From Poseidonibacter antarcticus (GTDB lineage Bacteria > Campylobacterota > Campylobacteria > Campylobacterales > Arcobacteraceae): a DNA stretch of 64,000 bases. Positions within the stretch are counted from its first letter, which is position 1, and each line of letters begins with the position of its first letter. The notes below the pieces were generated by a model. It did no database searches and was not told the DNA's origin. It worked only from the letters and a program-made list of their open reading frames with translations. The translations under genes and the position numbers were made by a program. The stretch lies in NCBI RefSeq assembly GCF_003667345.1, contig NZ_RCWF01000003.1, positions 1 through 64,000 on the forward strand, written 5' to 3'. Shown in pieces: positions 10,001-17,608 of the stretch.

Positions 10001-12514
10001 ATTGGAGATATATTAACAGTAATAAACCCAGATGGAACAATAAGTAAATATACAGTAACACAAAATATTATTGATAATGGATTACCCTTAAGTTATCCAG
10101 CACCTGCACAAGATGGTGAAGTTAAAGTATCTGCAACAATTACAGATAAAGTTGGTAATATATCTGAAGAGGGTGTTGGCTTAATAACTTTAGATAGAAC
10201 ATCGCCAACTGCACCAACAGTAGTAATAACAGAAGATGCAAATAATGATGGATATATTAATGCAGATGAATTAAGTGCAGATGGATTGATAGATGTAACA
10301 ATTACAGTTCCAACAGAAACTAAAGTAGGAGATACATTAATAGTAACAAACCCAGATGGGACTACAACAGATCATGAAATAACACAAGATATTATTGATA
10401 ATGGATTAAACTTAACATATCCTGCCCCAGCAGATGGTGAAGATGTAACAGTGTCTGCTGTAATAGTTGATGCAGTAGGGAATGTATCTGATAAAGGTGA
10501 AGCATCTGTTACTTTAGATCTTTCATCAAGTGATGCTCCAACTGTAGAATTTAGTGAAGATGTAAATAATGATGAAGTGTTAAGTACATCTGAAATAGGA
10601 TTAGATGGACTAGTAAATGTAACAATTACACTTCCAGATAATGCTGTAGTTGGAGATACCTTAATAGTAACAAATCCATATGCAATAAATAATAATGAAA
10701 GTGAATATACAATAACTCAGGATATGTATGATTCTGGCAAATTGATAATAGCTTATCCTGCATCTGCAAATAATACTACAATGGAAGTATCAGCTAAAAT
10801 TAGAGATATAGCAGGGAATATATCTTTAGCAGGTGAAGATAAAGTAACGTTAGATACAGCTGGTACAAGTGCACCTACTGTTATTATTACAGAAGATACA
10901 AATAATGATGGATTGATAAGTGTAAATGAGCTAGAAGGACTATTAAATGTAACAATTACAGTTCCATCTGATGCAGCAGTAGGAGATACTTTATCAGTAA
11001 CTGCTCCAAATGGAACAATAACAGATTATTTAATAACTCAAGAAATAATTAATAATGGATTATCACTATCAGGAGTAGCTCCAGAAGCTGGTACTGATAT
11101 AATTGTATCTGCAATAATTACAGATGCTGTTGGTAATATTTCTGATAAAGGAGAAGATACAGCTACAATAGTTGCAAATAGTGGACCTTATGCAATTATT
11201 GCTAAAGATGGAGCTCCTTTATTAGGATTAATAGATATAAATGTTGCAGATTTAATTGTATTAGAATCAAATCAAAAGTTTGCAGTGTATGACGCTGATG
11301 ATAATATAAAAAGTGTAACAATTAATTCTTCAGGATTAGTATCAAGTTTATTAGGGTTTTTAACAGGAGAATTAGTATTTAATCTTCAAACAACATCAGG
11401 ATTTATAATAACTGGCTCTGGAACAGATTCAATAACAATAACTTCAACAGAAGCAAATGGGACAACAAGTAATGCATTTAATGCATTATTATCAAATGTT
11501 GATATGGAGTATACAGGATTGTTAAATGATTTATTAGGAATAAATCTAGATTTATTAACAAATATAACATTGTCAGTTACAGATAGTAAAGGTGAAAGTC
11601 ATAGTGCAAAAACAGAGGACTTATTAGTTTTAGATTTATTGTCAACTAATGATAATAATACTAATAACTTTAATGAAGATGCACCAATTGCAGCTATATA
11701 TGATAATGGTAATTCTTTATTAGGAGCTGTTGATGCAAATGTGTTAGATTTAATTACTCTAGAATCAAAACAAACATTTGTAGTATTTGATCCAAATAAT
11801 GAGATTAAAACAGTAACAATTTCATCAAGTGGTTTATTAGCAGGGTTAGGATTAGGATCTTTAACAGGAGAATTACATTTTAATATGGGATTAGGTGCGG
11901 ATACAACTGGATTTACAATAATTGGTAATGGTACAAGTTCAATAACAATTACATCAGATGCAGGAGCAACAAATAGTGATTTTAATGAATTGTTATCTCA
12001 TATTGAATTAGATAATGAAGGATTATTAGATGATCTTTTAGGAACAAATATAGATTTATTAACAAGTATTACAATAGATGTAACAGATGCTCAAGGATTA
12101 ACAGATAGTGAAACAGTTAGTGATATTGCTGTTGTAGAATTATTAAAAAGTAGTCCTATTCCAGAAGGACCAGAACCAACTGAACCAATTGTAAATACAC
12201 CAGATGATGAAGATATTGATTTAAGTGCAGCTCTTCAATTAGATTCTAGTATAGATATCATTGATTTAGAAAATAATTCAGTAGATGATAAAATGATTAT
12301 TGAACTAGATGATATATTACTTCAAGATGATCAAGAATTAGTAATAAAAGGTGATAATGGAGATATTGTAGAACTTGATACTCCAAGTGATTGGTCAAAT
12401 GCAGGAACAGAACAAGTAGATGGTGTAAATTATACTGTTTATACTGGAACTGGTGCAAATTCAACAGTTAAATTATTAATTGATGATGATATAGACACTA
12501 CACCTATTGTATAA
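7016..12514 (+). CDS. Large type I secreted adhesin with Ig-like repeats (LapA/BapA-like)
   Basis: An 1832-residue, acidic, Thr/Asp/Asn-rich, cysteine-free surface protein. The N-terminus has no Sec signal and resembles a BapA-prefix/retention-type domain (1-110), followed by a GAAG di-alanine site (145-148). Eight Ig-like repeats of about 105 residues follow, each with an EF-hand-like loop (for example EDANNDGIISLSEL). They are mixed with four copies of a second repeat of about 150 residues (near 426, 692, 1390 and 1556). The last 120 residues (IELDDILLQDDQELVIKGDNG, then VDGVNYTVYTG) match the pattern of C-terminal type I secretion regions. I saw no GGxGxDxxx RTX repeats. Neighbouring ABC, HlyD and TolC genes are the likely exporter. 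Role in attachment or biofilm is inferred. Exact internal DNA duplications are listed separately. Confidence 0.88.
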   Translation: MKLTIKDGFGASKVIDVNEDLEFNVIEGQQYIFSSGFSNYELSFSDGQESISLVFNVGGKTINIELNNIVPLLQINDNNTDNPTALIINKNIDNDKIDTILENNAFNGSEILDSLEALASKSSTGTDDNSLILVTDFQSLVDSLGAAGAGNENGTTSNGSNFDSILGADGSTSLSGIADSDRWFNLSESIIPLEPIDVGSDTAILDTTMISTAPTVVITEDANNDGIISLSELSTDGIVDVKVTVPNGTLVNDILRVTNPDGSTTDYTITQDIITNGLALEYQAPAEGESITVSAVITDLAGNVSDTGSDTAILDTTMISTAPTVVITEDANNDGIISLSELSTDGIVDVKVTVPNGTLVNDILRVTNPDGSTTDYTITQDIITNGLALEYQAPAEGESITVSAVITDLAGNVSDTGSDTATLYINHAPIAIIEEHGNALLGLIDANVADLIILSDTQQFAVYDPDNNIKTVTISSSGLLSGLLGSITGELVFNLPNSTGFTITGSGTDLITITSTNPNGTTSDAFNALLANVDMEYTGLLDNLLGINVDLLTNITLTVTDSKGLTDSATASDLLVAEILVIEPVLTDAPVVTIIEDVNNDGIISSDELDGDIDVTIDIPSKAIAGNILTVTNPDGSTTDYTITQNMITNGLALSYPTQAEGTSITVSAVVTDSKGTVSAKGEDSATIGDLNHAPIAIIEEHGNALLGLIDANVADLIILSDTQQFAVYDPDNNIKTVTISSSGLLSGLLGSITGELVFNLPNSTGFTITGSGTDLITITSTNPNGTTSDAFNALLANVDMEYTGLLDNLLGINVDLLTNITLTVTDSKGLTDSATASDLLVAEILVIEPVLTDAPVVTIIEDVNNDGIISSDELDGDIDVTIDIPSKAIAGNILTVTNPDGSTTDYTITQNMITNGLALSYPTQAEGTSITVSAVVTDSLGTVSAKGSDSVTLDTIALAPIVIITEDTNGDGIVTAEELQGDIDVKITMPNDVEIGDILTVINPDGTISKYTVTQNIIDNGLPLSYPAPAQDGEVKVSATITDKVGNISEEGVGLITLDRTSPTAPTVVITEDANNDGYINADELSADGLIDVTITVPTETKVGDTLIVTNPDGTTTDHEITQDIIDNGLNLTYPAPADGEDVTVSAVIVDAVGNVSDKGEASVTLDLSSSDAPTVEFSEDVNNDEVLSTSEIGLDGLVNVTITLPDNAVVGDTLIVTNPYAINNNESEYTITQDMYDSGKLIIAYPASANNTTMEVSAKIRDIAGNISLAGEDKVTLDTAGTSAPTVIITEDTNNDGLISVNELEGLLNVTITVPSDAAVGDTLSVTAPNGTITDYLITQEIINNGLSLSGVAPEAGTDIIVSAIITDAVGNISDKGEDTATIVANSGPYAIIAKDGAPLLGLIDINVADLIVLESNQKFAVYDADDNIKSVTINSSGLVSSLLGFLTGELVFNLQTTSGFIITGSGTDSITITSTEANGTTSNAFNALLSNVDMEYTGLLNDLLGINLDLLTNITLSVTDSKGESHSAKTEDLLVLDLLSTNDNNTNNFNEDAPIAAIYDNGNSLLGAVDANVLDLITLESKQTFVVFDPNNEIKTVTISSSGLLAGLGLGSLTGELHFNMGLGADTTGFTIIGNGTSSITITSDAGATNSDFNELLSHIELDNEGLLDDLLGTNIDLLTSITIDVTDAQGLTDSETVSDIAVVELLKSSPIPEGPEPTEPIVNTPDDEDIDLSAALQLDSSIDIIDLENNSVDDKMIIELDDILLQDDQELVIKGDNGDIVELDTPSDWSNAGTEQVDGVNYTVYTGTGANSTVKLLIDDDIDTTPIV
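7610..8263 (+). repeat. Two exact tandem copies of a 327-bp unit in the adhesin gene
   Basis: Copy 1 is 7610-7936 and copy 2 is 7937-8263, followed by the first 14 bases of a third copy (GGAAGTGATACAGC). By eye the DNA copies match at every position, synonymous sites included. Each encodes one 109-residue Ig-like repeat (residues 199-307 and 308-416). Identity at silent positions indicates recent duplication or gene conversion. Confidence 0.93.
8291..9835 (+). repeat. Two identical 747-bp segments with a 798-bp period in the adhesin gene
   Basis: 8291-9037 and 9089-9835 are the same by eye, separated by a divergent 51-bp join. Each codes 249 residues: one 150-residue repeat beginning HAPIAIIEEHGN plus one Ig-like repeat ending SAVVTDS. 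The identity extends over silent sites, so this is a second, independent recent duplication inside the same gene. Confidence 0.92.
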
Positions 12515-12517
12515 TGT

Positions 12518-12550
12518 ACAAATAGGATAAATTCCTATTTGTATCTTTTT
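12518..12550 (+). terminator. Terminator of the adhesin gene
   Basis: ACAAATAGGA (12518-12527) pairs perfectly with TCCTATTTGT (12533-12542) across a 5-nt loop, and ATCTTTTTT follows. It lies just after the adhesin stop and before the orphan histidine kinase. Confidence 0.85.
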
Positions 12551-12579
12551 TAATTTTTTATAAAGTTGGGTTTTTAAAT

Positions 12580-13380
12580 ATGAGACAAACAAAGATAGAT
12601 GAATTTTTACAATTAGAAAACCATAATAAAGAACTAGAAAAAAGAGTCAAAGAAGAAGTAGCTAAAAATAGAGAAAAAGATAAGCTACTTTTTCAACAAA
12701 ATAAGATGGCGGCATTGGGTGAGATGTTAAGTAATATTTCACATCAATGGCGTCAACCTCTAATGGAAATTTCTTCAATATTTCTTCCAATTGAAGCTAA
12801 AATAAATATGGATATTCCTTTAGACAATCAGGAACTACTCAATTCAATTCAAAAACTAAATGATATTACAAAATATATGTCAAATACTATTGATGATTTT
12901 AAAAACTTTTTTTTAAAAGAAAAAGAAAAAATCAATTTTGAGATTTTAGAACAAATTAATTCAACTGTAAATATTATAAGTAGTAGTTTAAAACAACATG
13001 ATATTAAACTTGATATTATAATTCAAAAAAATACTCATATGCTAGGTTATAAAAATGAATATTCACAAGTTTTAATAAATATTTTAAATAATGCAAGAGA
13101 TGTATTAATCCAAAGAAAAATCCAAAATCCAAAAATCAAAATCACAATATCAGAAAATAAAAATGATATTATTACAAAAATTGAAGATAATGCAGGTGGA
13201 ATAAAAATCACTCCAATAGAAAAAGTTTTTGACCCTTTTTTTACTTATGAAAAAATTAATGGTTCAGGAATTGGTCTATTTATGTCAAGATTAATTATTG
13301 AAAATAATATGAATGGTAAACTTGAAGTAAAAAATAATAAAGATGGTGCCATTTTTACAGTTATTATTCCAAAATCTTAA
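12580..13380 (+). CDS. Soluble histidine kinase, orphan
   Basis: A 266-residue sensor kinase core without membrane segments or a recognisable sensor domain. A charged coiled coil (about 8-42) leads into the DHp helix with H55 in the ISHQWRQPL box, the variant common in Campylobacterota kinases. The ATPase domain has NNARD (170-174), the DNAGG box near 198 and the GSGIGLFMS box near 226. No response regulator adjoins it. A terminator separates it from the adhesin, while the orphan regulator at 262-978 lies at the other end of the secretion locus, so the two could be a pair. The ribosome site is weak (AAAGTTGGG, rather far from the ATG), leaving the start a little uncertain. The N-terminal coiled coil could instead be the remnant of a longer kinase. 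Confidence 0.82.
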   Translation: MRQTKIDEFLQLENHNKELEKRVKEEVAKNREKDKLLFQQNKMAALGEMLSNISHQWRQPLMEISSIFLPIEAKINMDIPLDNQELLNSIQKLNDITKYMSNTIDDFKNFFLKEKEKINFEILEQINSTVNIISSSLKQHDIKLDIIIQKNTHMLGYKNEYSQVLINILNNARDVLIQRKIQNPKIKITISENKNDIITKIEDNAGGIKITPIEKVFDPFFTYEKINGSGIGLFMSRLIIENNMNGKLEVKNNKDGAIFTVIIPKS

Positions 13381-13395
13381 GTAAAACACTTCATA

Positions 13396-13422
13396 TTGTA
13401 TTTAATCAATTTTAGATATAAT
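13396..13422 (+). promoter_or_regulatory. Probable promoter of transketolase
   Basis: TTGTAT (13396-13401) and TATAAT (13417-13422) with a 15-bp spacer lie 40 bp upstream of the tkt start. The -10 is perfect; the spacer is short, so the -35 assignment is tentative. Confidence 0.4.
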
Positions 13423-13462
13423 CTCAAAAATACAGAAAACCCATCAAATAAATAGGATAATT

Positions 13463-15379
13463 ATGTCAAAAGAATTATTACAAAAACAAGCAAATACAAT
13501 AAGATTTTTAGCAGCAGATATGGTTCAAGCAGCAAACTCAGGACATCCAGGTGCACCTATGGGATTAGCTGATATTGCTACAGTTTTAAGCCAACACTTA
13601 AATATAAACCCAGCAAATGATAAATGGTTAAACAGAGATAGATTAGTATTTTCTGGTGGTCACGCTACTGGTTTAATATACTCATTATTACACCTTTGGG
13701 GATTTGATATCTCATTAAATGACTTAAAAAATTTTAGACAAACTAACTCAAAAACTCCAGGACATCCAGAATATGGACATACTCATGGTATTGAAATTAC
13801 AACAGGACCATTAGGACAAGGTATTGCAAATGCTGTAGGTTTTGCATCGGCTGCAAAATATGCACAAAATACTTTAGGTTCTGATGTTATAAATCATAAA
13901 GTTTACTGTTTATGTGGAGATGGAGATTTACAAGAAGGTATTTCTTATGAAGCAACAGCAACTGCAGGACATTTAAAACTTGATAATCTTGTTATTATTT
14001 ATGATTCAAACTCTATTACAATTGAAGGTAGTACTTCTTTATCATGGAGTGAAAATGTTAAAAAAAGATTCCAAGGTATTGATTTTGAAGTAATTGAAAT
14101 TGATGGACATAATTTTGATCAAATTGAAAAAGCATTTGTTCAAGCAAAAGCTGCTACAAAACCTGTAATGATTATTGCAAAAACTTTAATTGGAAAAGGT
14201 TCAGTTTCAATGGAAGGTTCACACCACGCTCACGGTGCTCCATTAGGTGAAGAAGATATAAAAGCTTCTAAGAAAAAAGCTGGTTTTAATCCAGATGAAA
14301 AATTTATCGTTCCTGCTGATGTAAAAGGTGCTTTTGATAAATTAATCACAGGTTCTGTTGCTGAAAATGAATGGAATGATTCTTTAAGTGCAGAAACTAA
14401 AGCAAAAATTGAAGAACTAAAAAATCCAAATTATGATGCGATTGAATACCCAACATTTGAAGCTGATACAAAAGTAGCTACAAGAGATTCAAATCATAAA
14501 ATATTAAATGCAATTGCAGCAGCAGTTCCAGGATTTTTAGGAGGTTCAGCAGATTTAGGACCATCTAATAAAACTGAATTAAAAGGTGAAGGTGATTTTC
14601 CAAATGGAAGAAATATTCACTTTGGTATTAAAGAACACGCAATGGCAGCAATGGCAAATGCAATGAACCTTTACGGTTTATACAAAGTTTACTCAGCTAC
14701 TTTCTTCGTATTCTCAGATTACTTAAAACCAGCTGCTAGAATTGCTGCATTAGCATCAATTCCTCAACACTTTGTTTGGACTCATGATTCTATTGGTGTT
14801 GGAGAAGATGGACCAACACACCAACCAATTGAGCAATTATCTCAATTTAGAGCATTACCAAACTTCTATACATTTAGACCAGCTGATGCTACTGAAAATG
14901 TTGCATCTTGGAAAAAAGCTTTAACAATGAATGCACCAACTGCATTTGTTTGTTCAAGACAAGGTTTAACTGTATTAAAAGATAAAAAAGAGTTTGGTGA
15001 AGTTGCAAATGGTGCTTATCTACTTAAAAAAAGAGAAAATGCAAATATTACTATTATGGCTTCAGGATCTGAGTTAATGTTAGCATTACAAACATCTTGT
15101 GCATTAGAAAAAGAAGGAATTATTGCAAATGTTGTTTCTGTTCCTTGTTTTGACTTATTCTTAGAACAAGATCAAGCTTATATTGACCAAGTAATTGATA
15201 AAAATACTCAAGTATTTGCAGTTGAAGCAGCACGTGGTTTAGAATATTATAGATTCGCGCATAAAGTTTATGGAATGGATACATTTGGAGCAAGTGGACC
15301 TGCAAATGATTTATTTGAACAATTTGGATTTACAATTGATAAATTAAAAGCTAATATCATAGCTGACTTAAAAAAATAA
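13463..15379 (+). CDS. tkt: Transketolase
   Basis: Thiamine-diphosphate enzyme transferring two-carbon ketol units between sugar phosphates in the non-oxidative pentose phosphate pathway; cytoplasmic. At 638 residues it is close to the usual 630-670. The N-terminal part carries the substrate-site histidine in SGHPGAPMG, HGIEITTGPLGQG, and the ThDP motif starting GDGDLQEG (about 153) and ending near DSN. The middle domain has the GIKEHAMAAMANA glutamate motif and FVWTHDSIGVGEDGPTHQP. The C-terminal domain is complete. The start follows AATAGGATAATT. It is apparently monocistronic, ending in a terminator shared with the convergent DUF4405 gene. Confidence 0.97.
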   Translation: MSKELLQKQANTIRFLAADMVQAANSGHPGAPMGLADIATVLSQHLNINPANDKWLNRDRLVFSGGHATGLIYSLLHLWGFDISLNDLKNFRQTNSKTPGHPEYGHTHGIEITTGPLGQGIANAVGFASAAKYAQNTLGSDVINHKVYCLCGDGDLQEGISYEATATAGHLKLDNLVIIYDSNSITIEGSTSLSWSENVKKRFQGIDFEVIEIDGHNFDQIEKAFVQAKAATKPVMIIAKTLIGKGSVSMEGSHHAHGAPLGEEDIKASKKKAGFNPDEKFIVPADVKGAFDKLITGSVAENEWNDSLSAETKAKIEELKNPNYDAIEYPTFEADTKVATRDSNHKILNAIAAAVPGFLGGSADLGPSNKTELKGEGDFPNGRNIHFGIKEHAMAAMANAMNLYGLYKVYSATFFVFSDYLKPAARIAALASIPQHFVWTHDSIGVGEDGPTHQPIEQLSQFRALPNFYTFRPADATENVASWKKALTMNAPTAFVCSRQGLTVLKDKKEFGEVANGAYLLKKRENANITIMASGSELMLALQTSCALEKEGIIANVVSVPCFDLFLEQDQAYIDQVIDKNTQVFAVEAARGLEYYRFAHKVYGMDTFGASGPANDLFEQFGFTIDKLKANIIADLKK

Positions 15380-15386
15380 CACTTTA

Positions 15387-15414
15387 AAATAGATGAGTTA
15401 GCTCATCTATTTTT
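15387..15414. terminator. Bidirectional terminator between tkt and the DUF4405 gene
   Basis: AAATAGATGAG (about 15387-15397) pairs with CTCATCTATTT (15402-15412), with A residues on the left side and T residues on the right. It can serve both convergent genes. The stop codon of the reverse-strand gene (TAG, 15407-15409) lies inside the stem. Confidence 0.82.
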
Positions 15415-15892
15415 CTGTTATTATATTTATAATATTAAAAGGTGAAGTTTTATTTACTTTTGCTATTTCTTGAAATGTTGTAGCAGTTCCTATTTTTAAT
15501 CCTGCTTTTTCTAACTTTTGTTTTGCATTTTCTAAATTACTATTAAATACTAAAAGTGAATCATTTATTGGTGCATTAATTACAGACATAATTATTGTTT
15601 TTTTAACATTTGTACCTTTTGGTGCATTTACAATAAAACCAAGTGCTATTACTGATACTACAATTCCTGAGAATAAAAATACTTTTTTACTAAAATAACT
15701 TCTCATTCCCTTCCAATTAAAGAAAACATGGAAAAATACAATTGCTACAAAAGCTAAACCAAGAATTTTATGCATTTCTTTTGTGTAGTTATCCAAAATA
15801 TGATAAAACATAAATACACCAGTAGTTGCCATTACAATAAAAATAAATGTTGTAAATGAGGTTGCCAAGTCTCTTTTGAAAAATTTGTTCAT
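15407..15892 (-). CDS. DUF4405-family membrane protein
   Basis: A 161-residue protein with three predicted membrane helices (about 12-30, 42-60 and 70-88) and a C-terminal soluble domain (about 95-161) of alpha/beta look. Conserved-type histidines sit in or next to helices 1 and 2 (FYHIL, MHKIL, FFHVFFNW), as in DUF4405 proteins, which resemble small cytochrome-b-like bundles. Whether it binds heme is unknown. The start is preceded by AAAGGATTT on the reverse strand. The 119-bp gap to the divergent dehydrogenase operon holds that operon's promoter. No function is assigned. Confidence 0.75.
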   Translation of the reverse strand: MNKFFKRDLATSFTTFIFIVMATTGVFMFYHILDNYTKEMHKILGLAFVAIVFFHVFFNWKGMRSYFSKKVFLFSGIVVSVIALGFIVNAPKGTNVKKTIIMSVINAPINDSLLVFNSNLENAKQKLEKAGLKIGTATTFQEIAKVNKTSPFNIINIITEK

Positions 15893-15953
15893 TTTAAATC
15901 CTTTTTGGGATTATAAGACATTAATTTTAACGGCAAATTAACAAATATATAAT

Positions 15954-15982
15954 TTGACAAATTAGTTATGCTTGATTATAAT
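15954..15982 (+). promoter_or_regulatory. Consensus sigma-70 promoter of the dehydrogenase-tautomerase-LrgAB operon
   Basis: TTGACA (15954-15959), a 17-bp spacer and TATAAT (15977-15982) make a perfect consensus promoter, ending 29 bp upstream of the first ATG. Campylobacterota promoters normally have poor -35 elements, so this should be unusually strong or tightly repressed. Confidence 0.8.
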
Positions 15983-16011
15983 CATAGGAAAATATATTTT
16001 GGAGACTTTTT

Positions 16012-16866
16012 ATGAAAATTGGATTTATAGGACTTGGAAATTTAGGTACAGCAATTGCTACAAGATTAAAGCAAGTTGGTGAAAATGTATTAACATATAA
16101 TAGAACAAAACAAACAGCAATAGATAAAGGTTTTGATGTAGTAGATACTCCAAAAGAGTTACTAAAAACTTGTAATGTAATTTTTATGTGTTTATTTGAT
16201 TCTCCTGCTGTTGACAATGTTTTTAATATGGAAAATGGACTTTTATGTGATGAATTAAAAGGTAAAACTATTATTGATTTAAGTACACATCATTATGAAG
16301 AAGTTTTAAAATTTCATGAATTATGTGAAAAAGCGGGTGCTAAATATTTAGAAAATCCAGTATTTGGAAGTGTTGCCCCTGCATTATCAGGAGCATTAAC
16401 TTTGGTATCTTCTGGAAAACCAGAAGTTTTTGAAGAAGTAGAGCCATTACTTGAAAAACTTGGGAAAGAGATTTTCTTTTTAGAAAAACAAGGAAGTGCT
16501 ACAAAAATGAAACTAATCAATAATCTTTGTCTAGGTTCATTTATGGCAACTATTGCTGAGTGTACATCATTGGCTGAAGCTTGTAGTATTCCTAAAGAAG
16601 AGGCTTTAAATATCTTAGGTGTTGGTGGTGGTTCTTCACTTGTTTTAAATGGGAAAAAACAAAAACTAATCAACGAAGATTTTTCTGCACATTTCTCAAA
16701 TGATGCAATAAATAAAGATTTACATTTATTACAAGATTTAGCATATACACTTAAAAGACCTTTATATTCTGCTGCTATTCCAAAAGAGTTGTTTTCAAAA
16801 ATGAAAATGAGAGGTGAAGGTAAAGAGGATTTTTCTTCTATTTACAAGTTATTCAAAGGAGAATAA
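16012..16866 (+). CDS. NAD(P)-dependent beta-hydroxyacid dehydrogenase
   Basis: Member of the 3-hydroxyisobutyrate dehydrogenase family (glyoxylate, tartronate-semialdehyde and succinic-semialdehyde reductases are relatives). It has 284 residues, the normal length. The Rossmann motif GFIGLGNLGTAIA is at 4-16, the substrate loop ENPVFGSVAPALSGA near 117-131, and the catalytic lysine in ATKMKLINN near 169. The ending DFSSIYKLF recalls the glyoxylate/succinic-semialdehyde reductase branch. It is first in an operon with a tautomerase and the LrgA/LrgB pair, with a ribosome site GGAGA. The exact substrate cannot be told from sequence; a small 2- or 3-carbon semialdehyde is likely. Confidence 0.85.
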   Translation: MKIGFIGLGNLGTAIATRLKQVGENVLTYNRTKQTAIDKGFDVVDTPKELLKTCNVIFMCLFDSPAVDNVFNMENGLLCDELKGKTIIDLSTHHYEEVLKFHELCEKAGAKYLENPVFGSVAPALSGALTLVSSGKPEVFEEVEPLLEKLGKEIFFLEKQGSATKMKLINNLCLGSFMATIAECTSLAEACSIPKEEALNILGVGGGSSLVLNGKKQKLINEDFSAHFSNDAINKDLHLLQDLAYTLKRPLYSAAIPKELFSKMKMRGEGKEDFSSIYKLFKGE

Positions 16867-17259
16867 ATGCCACATTTACAATTTGAAATAAATAAAAGAA
16901 TATCAAATGAAACAAAAAATAAGTTTGTTGATGAAATAAGAGATGTTTTTTCAAGCGTTATGGATACAGGAACTGATCATATTGCTATTAGTATTAGAGA
17001 GTATGAAAAATATAATCTTACAATTGGAAGAGCTAACCCTCTTGATGATATTTGTTTAATGAACCTTGATATTAGAGAAGGAAGAACTATTGAACAACGT
17101 CGTGAGATTGCCTTACGTTATATGGAAATAGTTCATACTTTATTTGAGATTGATTTAAAGAATCAATATATTACCTTTACTCAACACGGTGGTGAAGATT
17201 TTCACTTAATTGAGAAGTATTTAGGTTCATGGGAAAGAGGGGAAGATCCTCTTGCTTAA
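16867..17259 (+). CDS. Tautomerase-superfamily protein
   Basis: A 130-residue protein beginning MPHLQF, so a catalytic N-terminal proline would be exposed after Met removal, the hallmark of the 4-oxalocrotonate tautomerase/MIF superfamily. Length fits the trimeric MIF or CHMI-like branch rather than the 60-residue 4-OT type. An IREGRTIEQRREIA segment (about 70-83) resembles the helix following the second strand of the fold. It starts directly after the dehydrogenase stop (TAAATG) and overlaps lrgA by 8 bp, so it is translationally coupled. Reaction unknown; keto-enol isomerisation of a small acid used by the dehydrogenase is a reasonable guess. Confidence 0.78.
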   Translation: MPHLQFEINKRISNETKNKFVDEIRDVFSSVMDTGTDHIAISIREYEKYNLTIGRANPLDDICLMNLDIREGRTIEQRREIALRYMEIVHTLFEIDLKNQYITFTQHGGEDFHLIEKYLGSWERGEDPLA

Positions 17260-17608
17260 AGGAATTATTACACTTTTAATATTTCAATTCTTGGGTGAAT
17301 GTATTTCAAAACTTTTTGAATTACTAGTTCCTGGTCCAGTAATTGGAATGGTTTTATTACTTATTTTTTTAATGATTAAGAAAAGTAGTTTTCCAAGTTT
17401 AGATTCAGCTGTATTCTTGCATTTAAGATATTTACCTCTTTTATTTATTCCAGCAGCTATGGGTATTATCACACAAATAGATGTTATTACAAGAGAATTT
17501 TGGGCAATTTTAATTTCTTTGGTAGTTGGTACATTGGTAGCTTTAGTTTTCGCATCGAAATTTATGGATTATTTAACACAAAAAGTAGAGGATAAAAATG
17601 AATTATAA
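17252..17608 (+). CDS. LrgA/CidA-family membrane protein
   Basis: A 118-residue protein with four hydrophobic helices and the family motif LGECISKLFELLVPGPVIGMVLL (split over about 15-36). LrgA/CidA partners with LrgB/CidB. The pair was first linked to murein hydrolase control and later shown in several organisms to act in uptake or release of small organic acids; the plant fusion PLGG1 carries glycolate and glycerate. It overlaps the tautomerase by 8 bp and lrgB by 11 bp, so the three are coupled. Next to a beta-hydroxyacid dehydrogenase, a role in moving a small acid is favoured over one in lysis. Confidence 0.87.
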   Translation: MLKGIITLLIFQFLGECISKLFELLVPGPVIGMVLLLIFLMIKKSSFPSLDSAVFLHLRYLPLLFIPAAMGIITQIDVITREFWAILISLVVGTLVALVFASKFMDYLTQKVEDKNEL

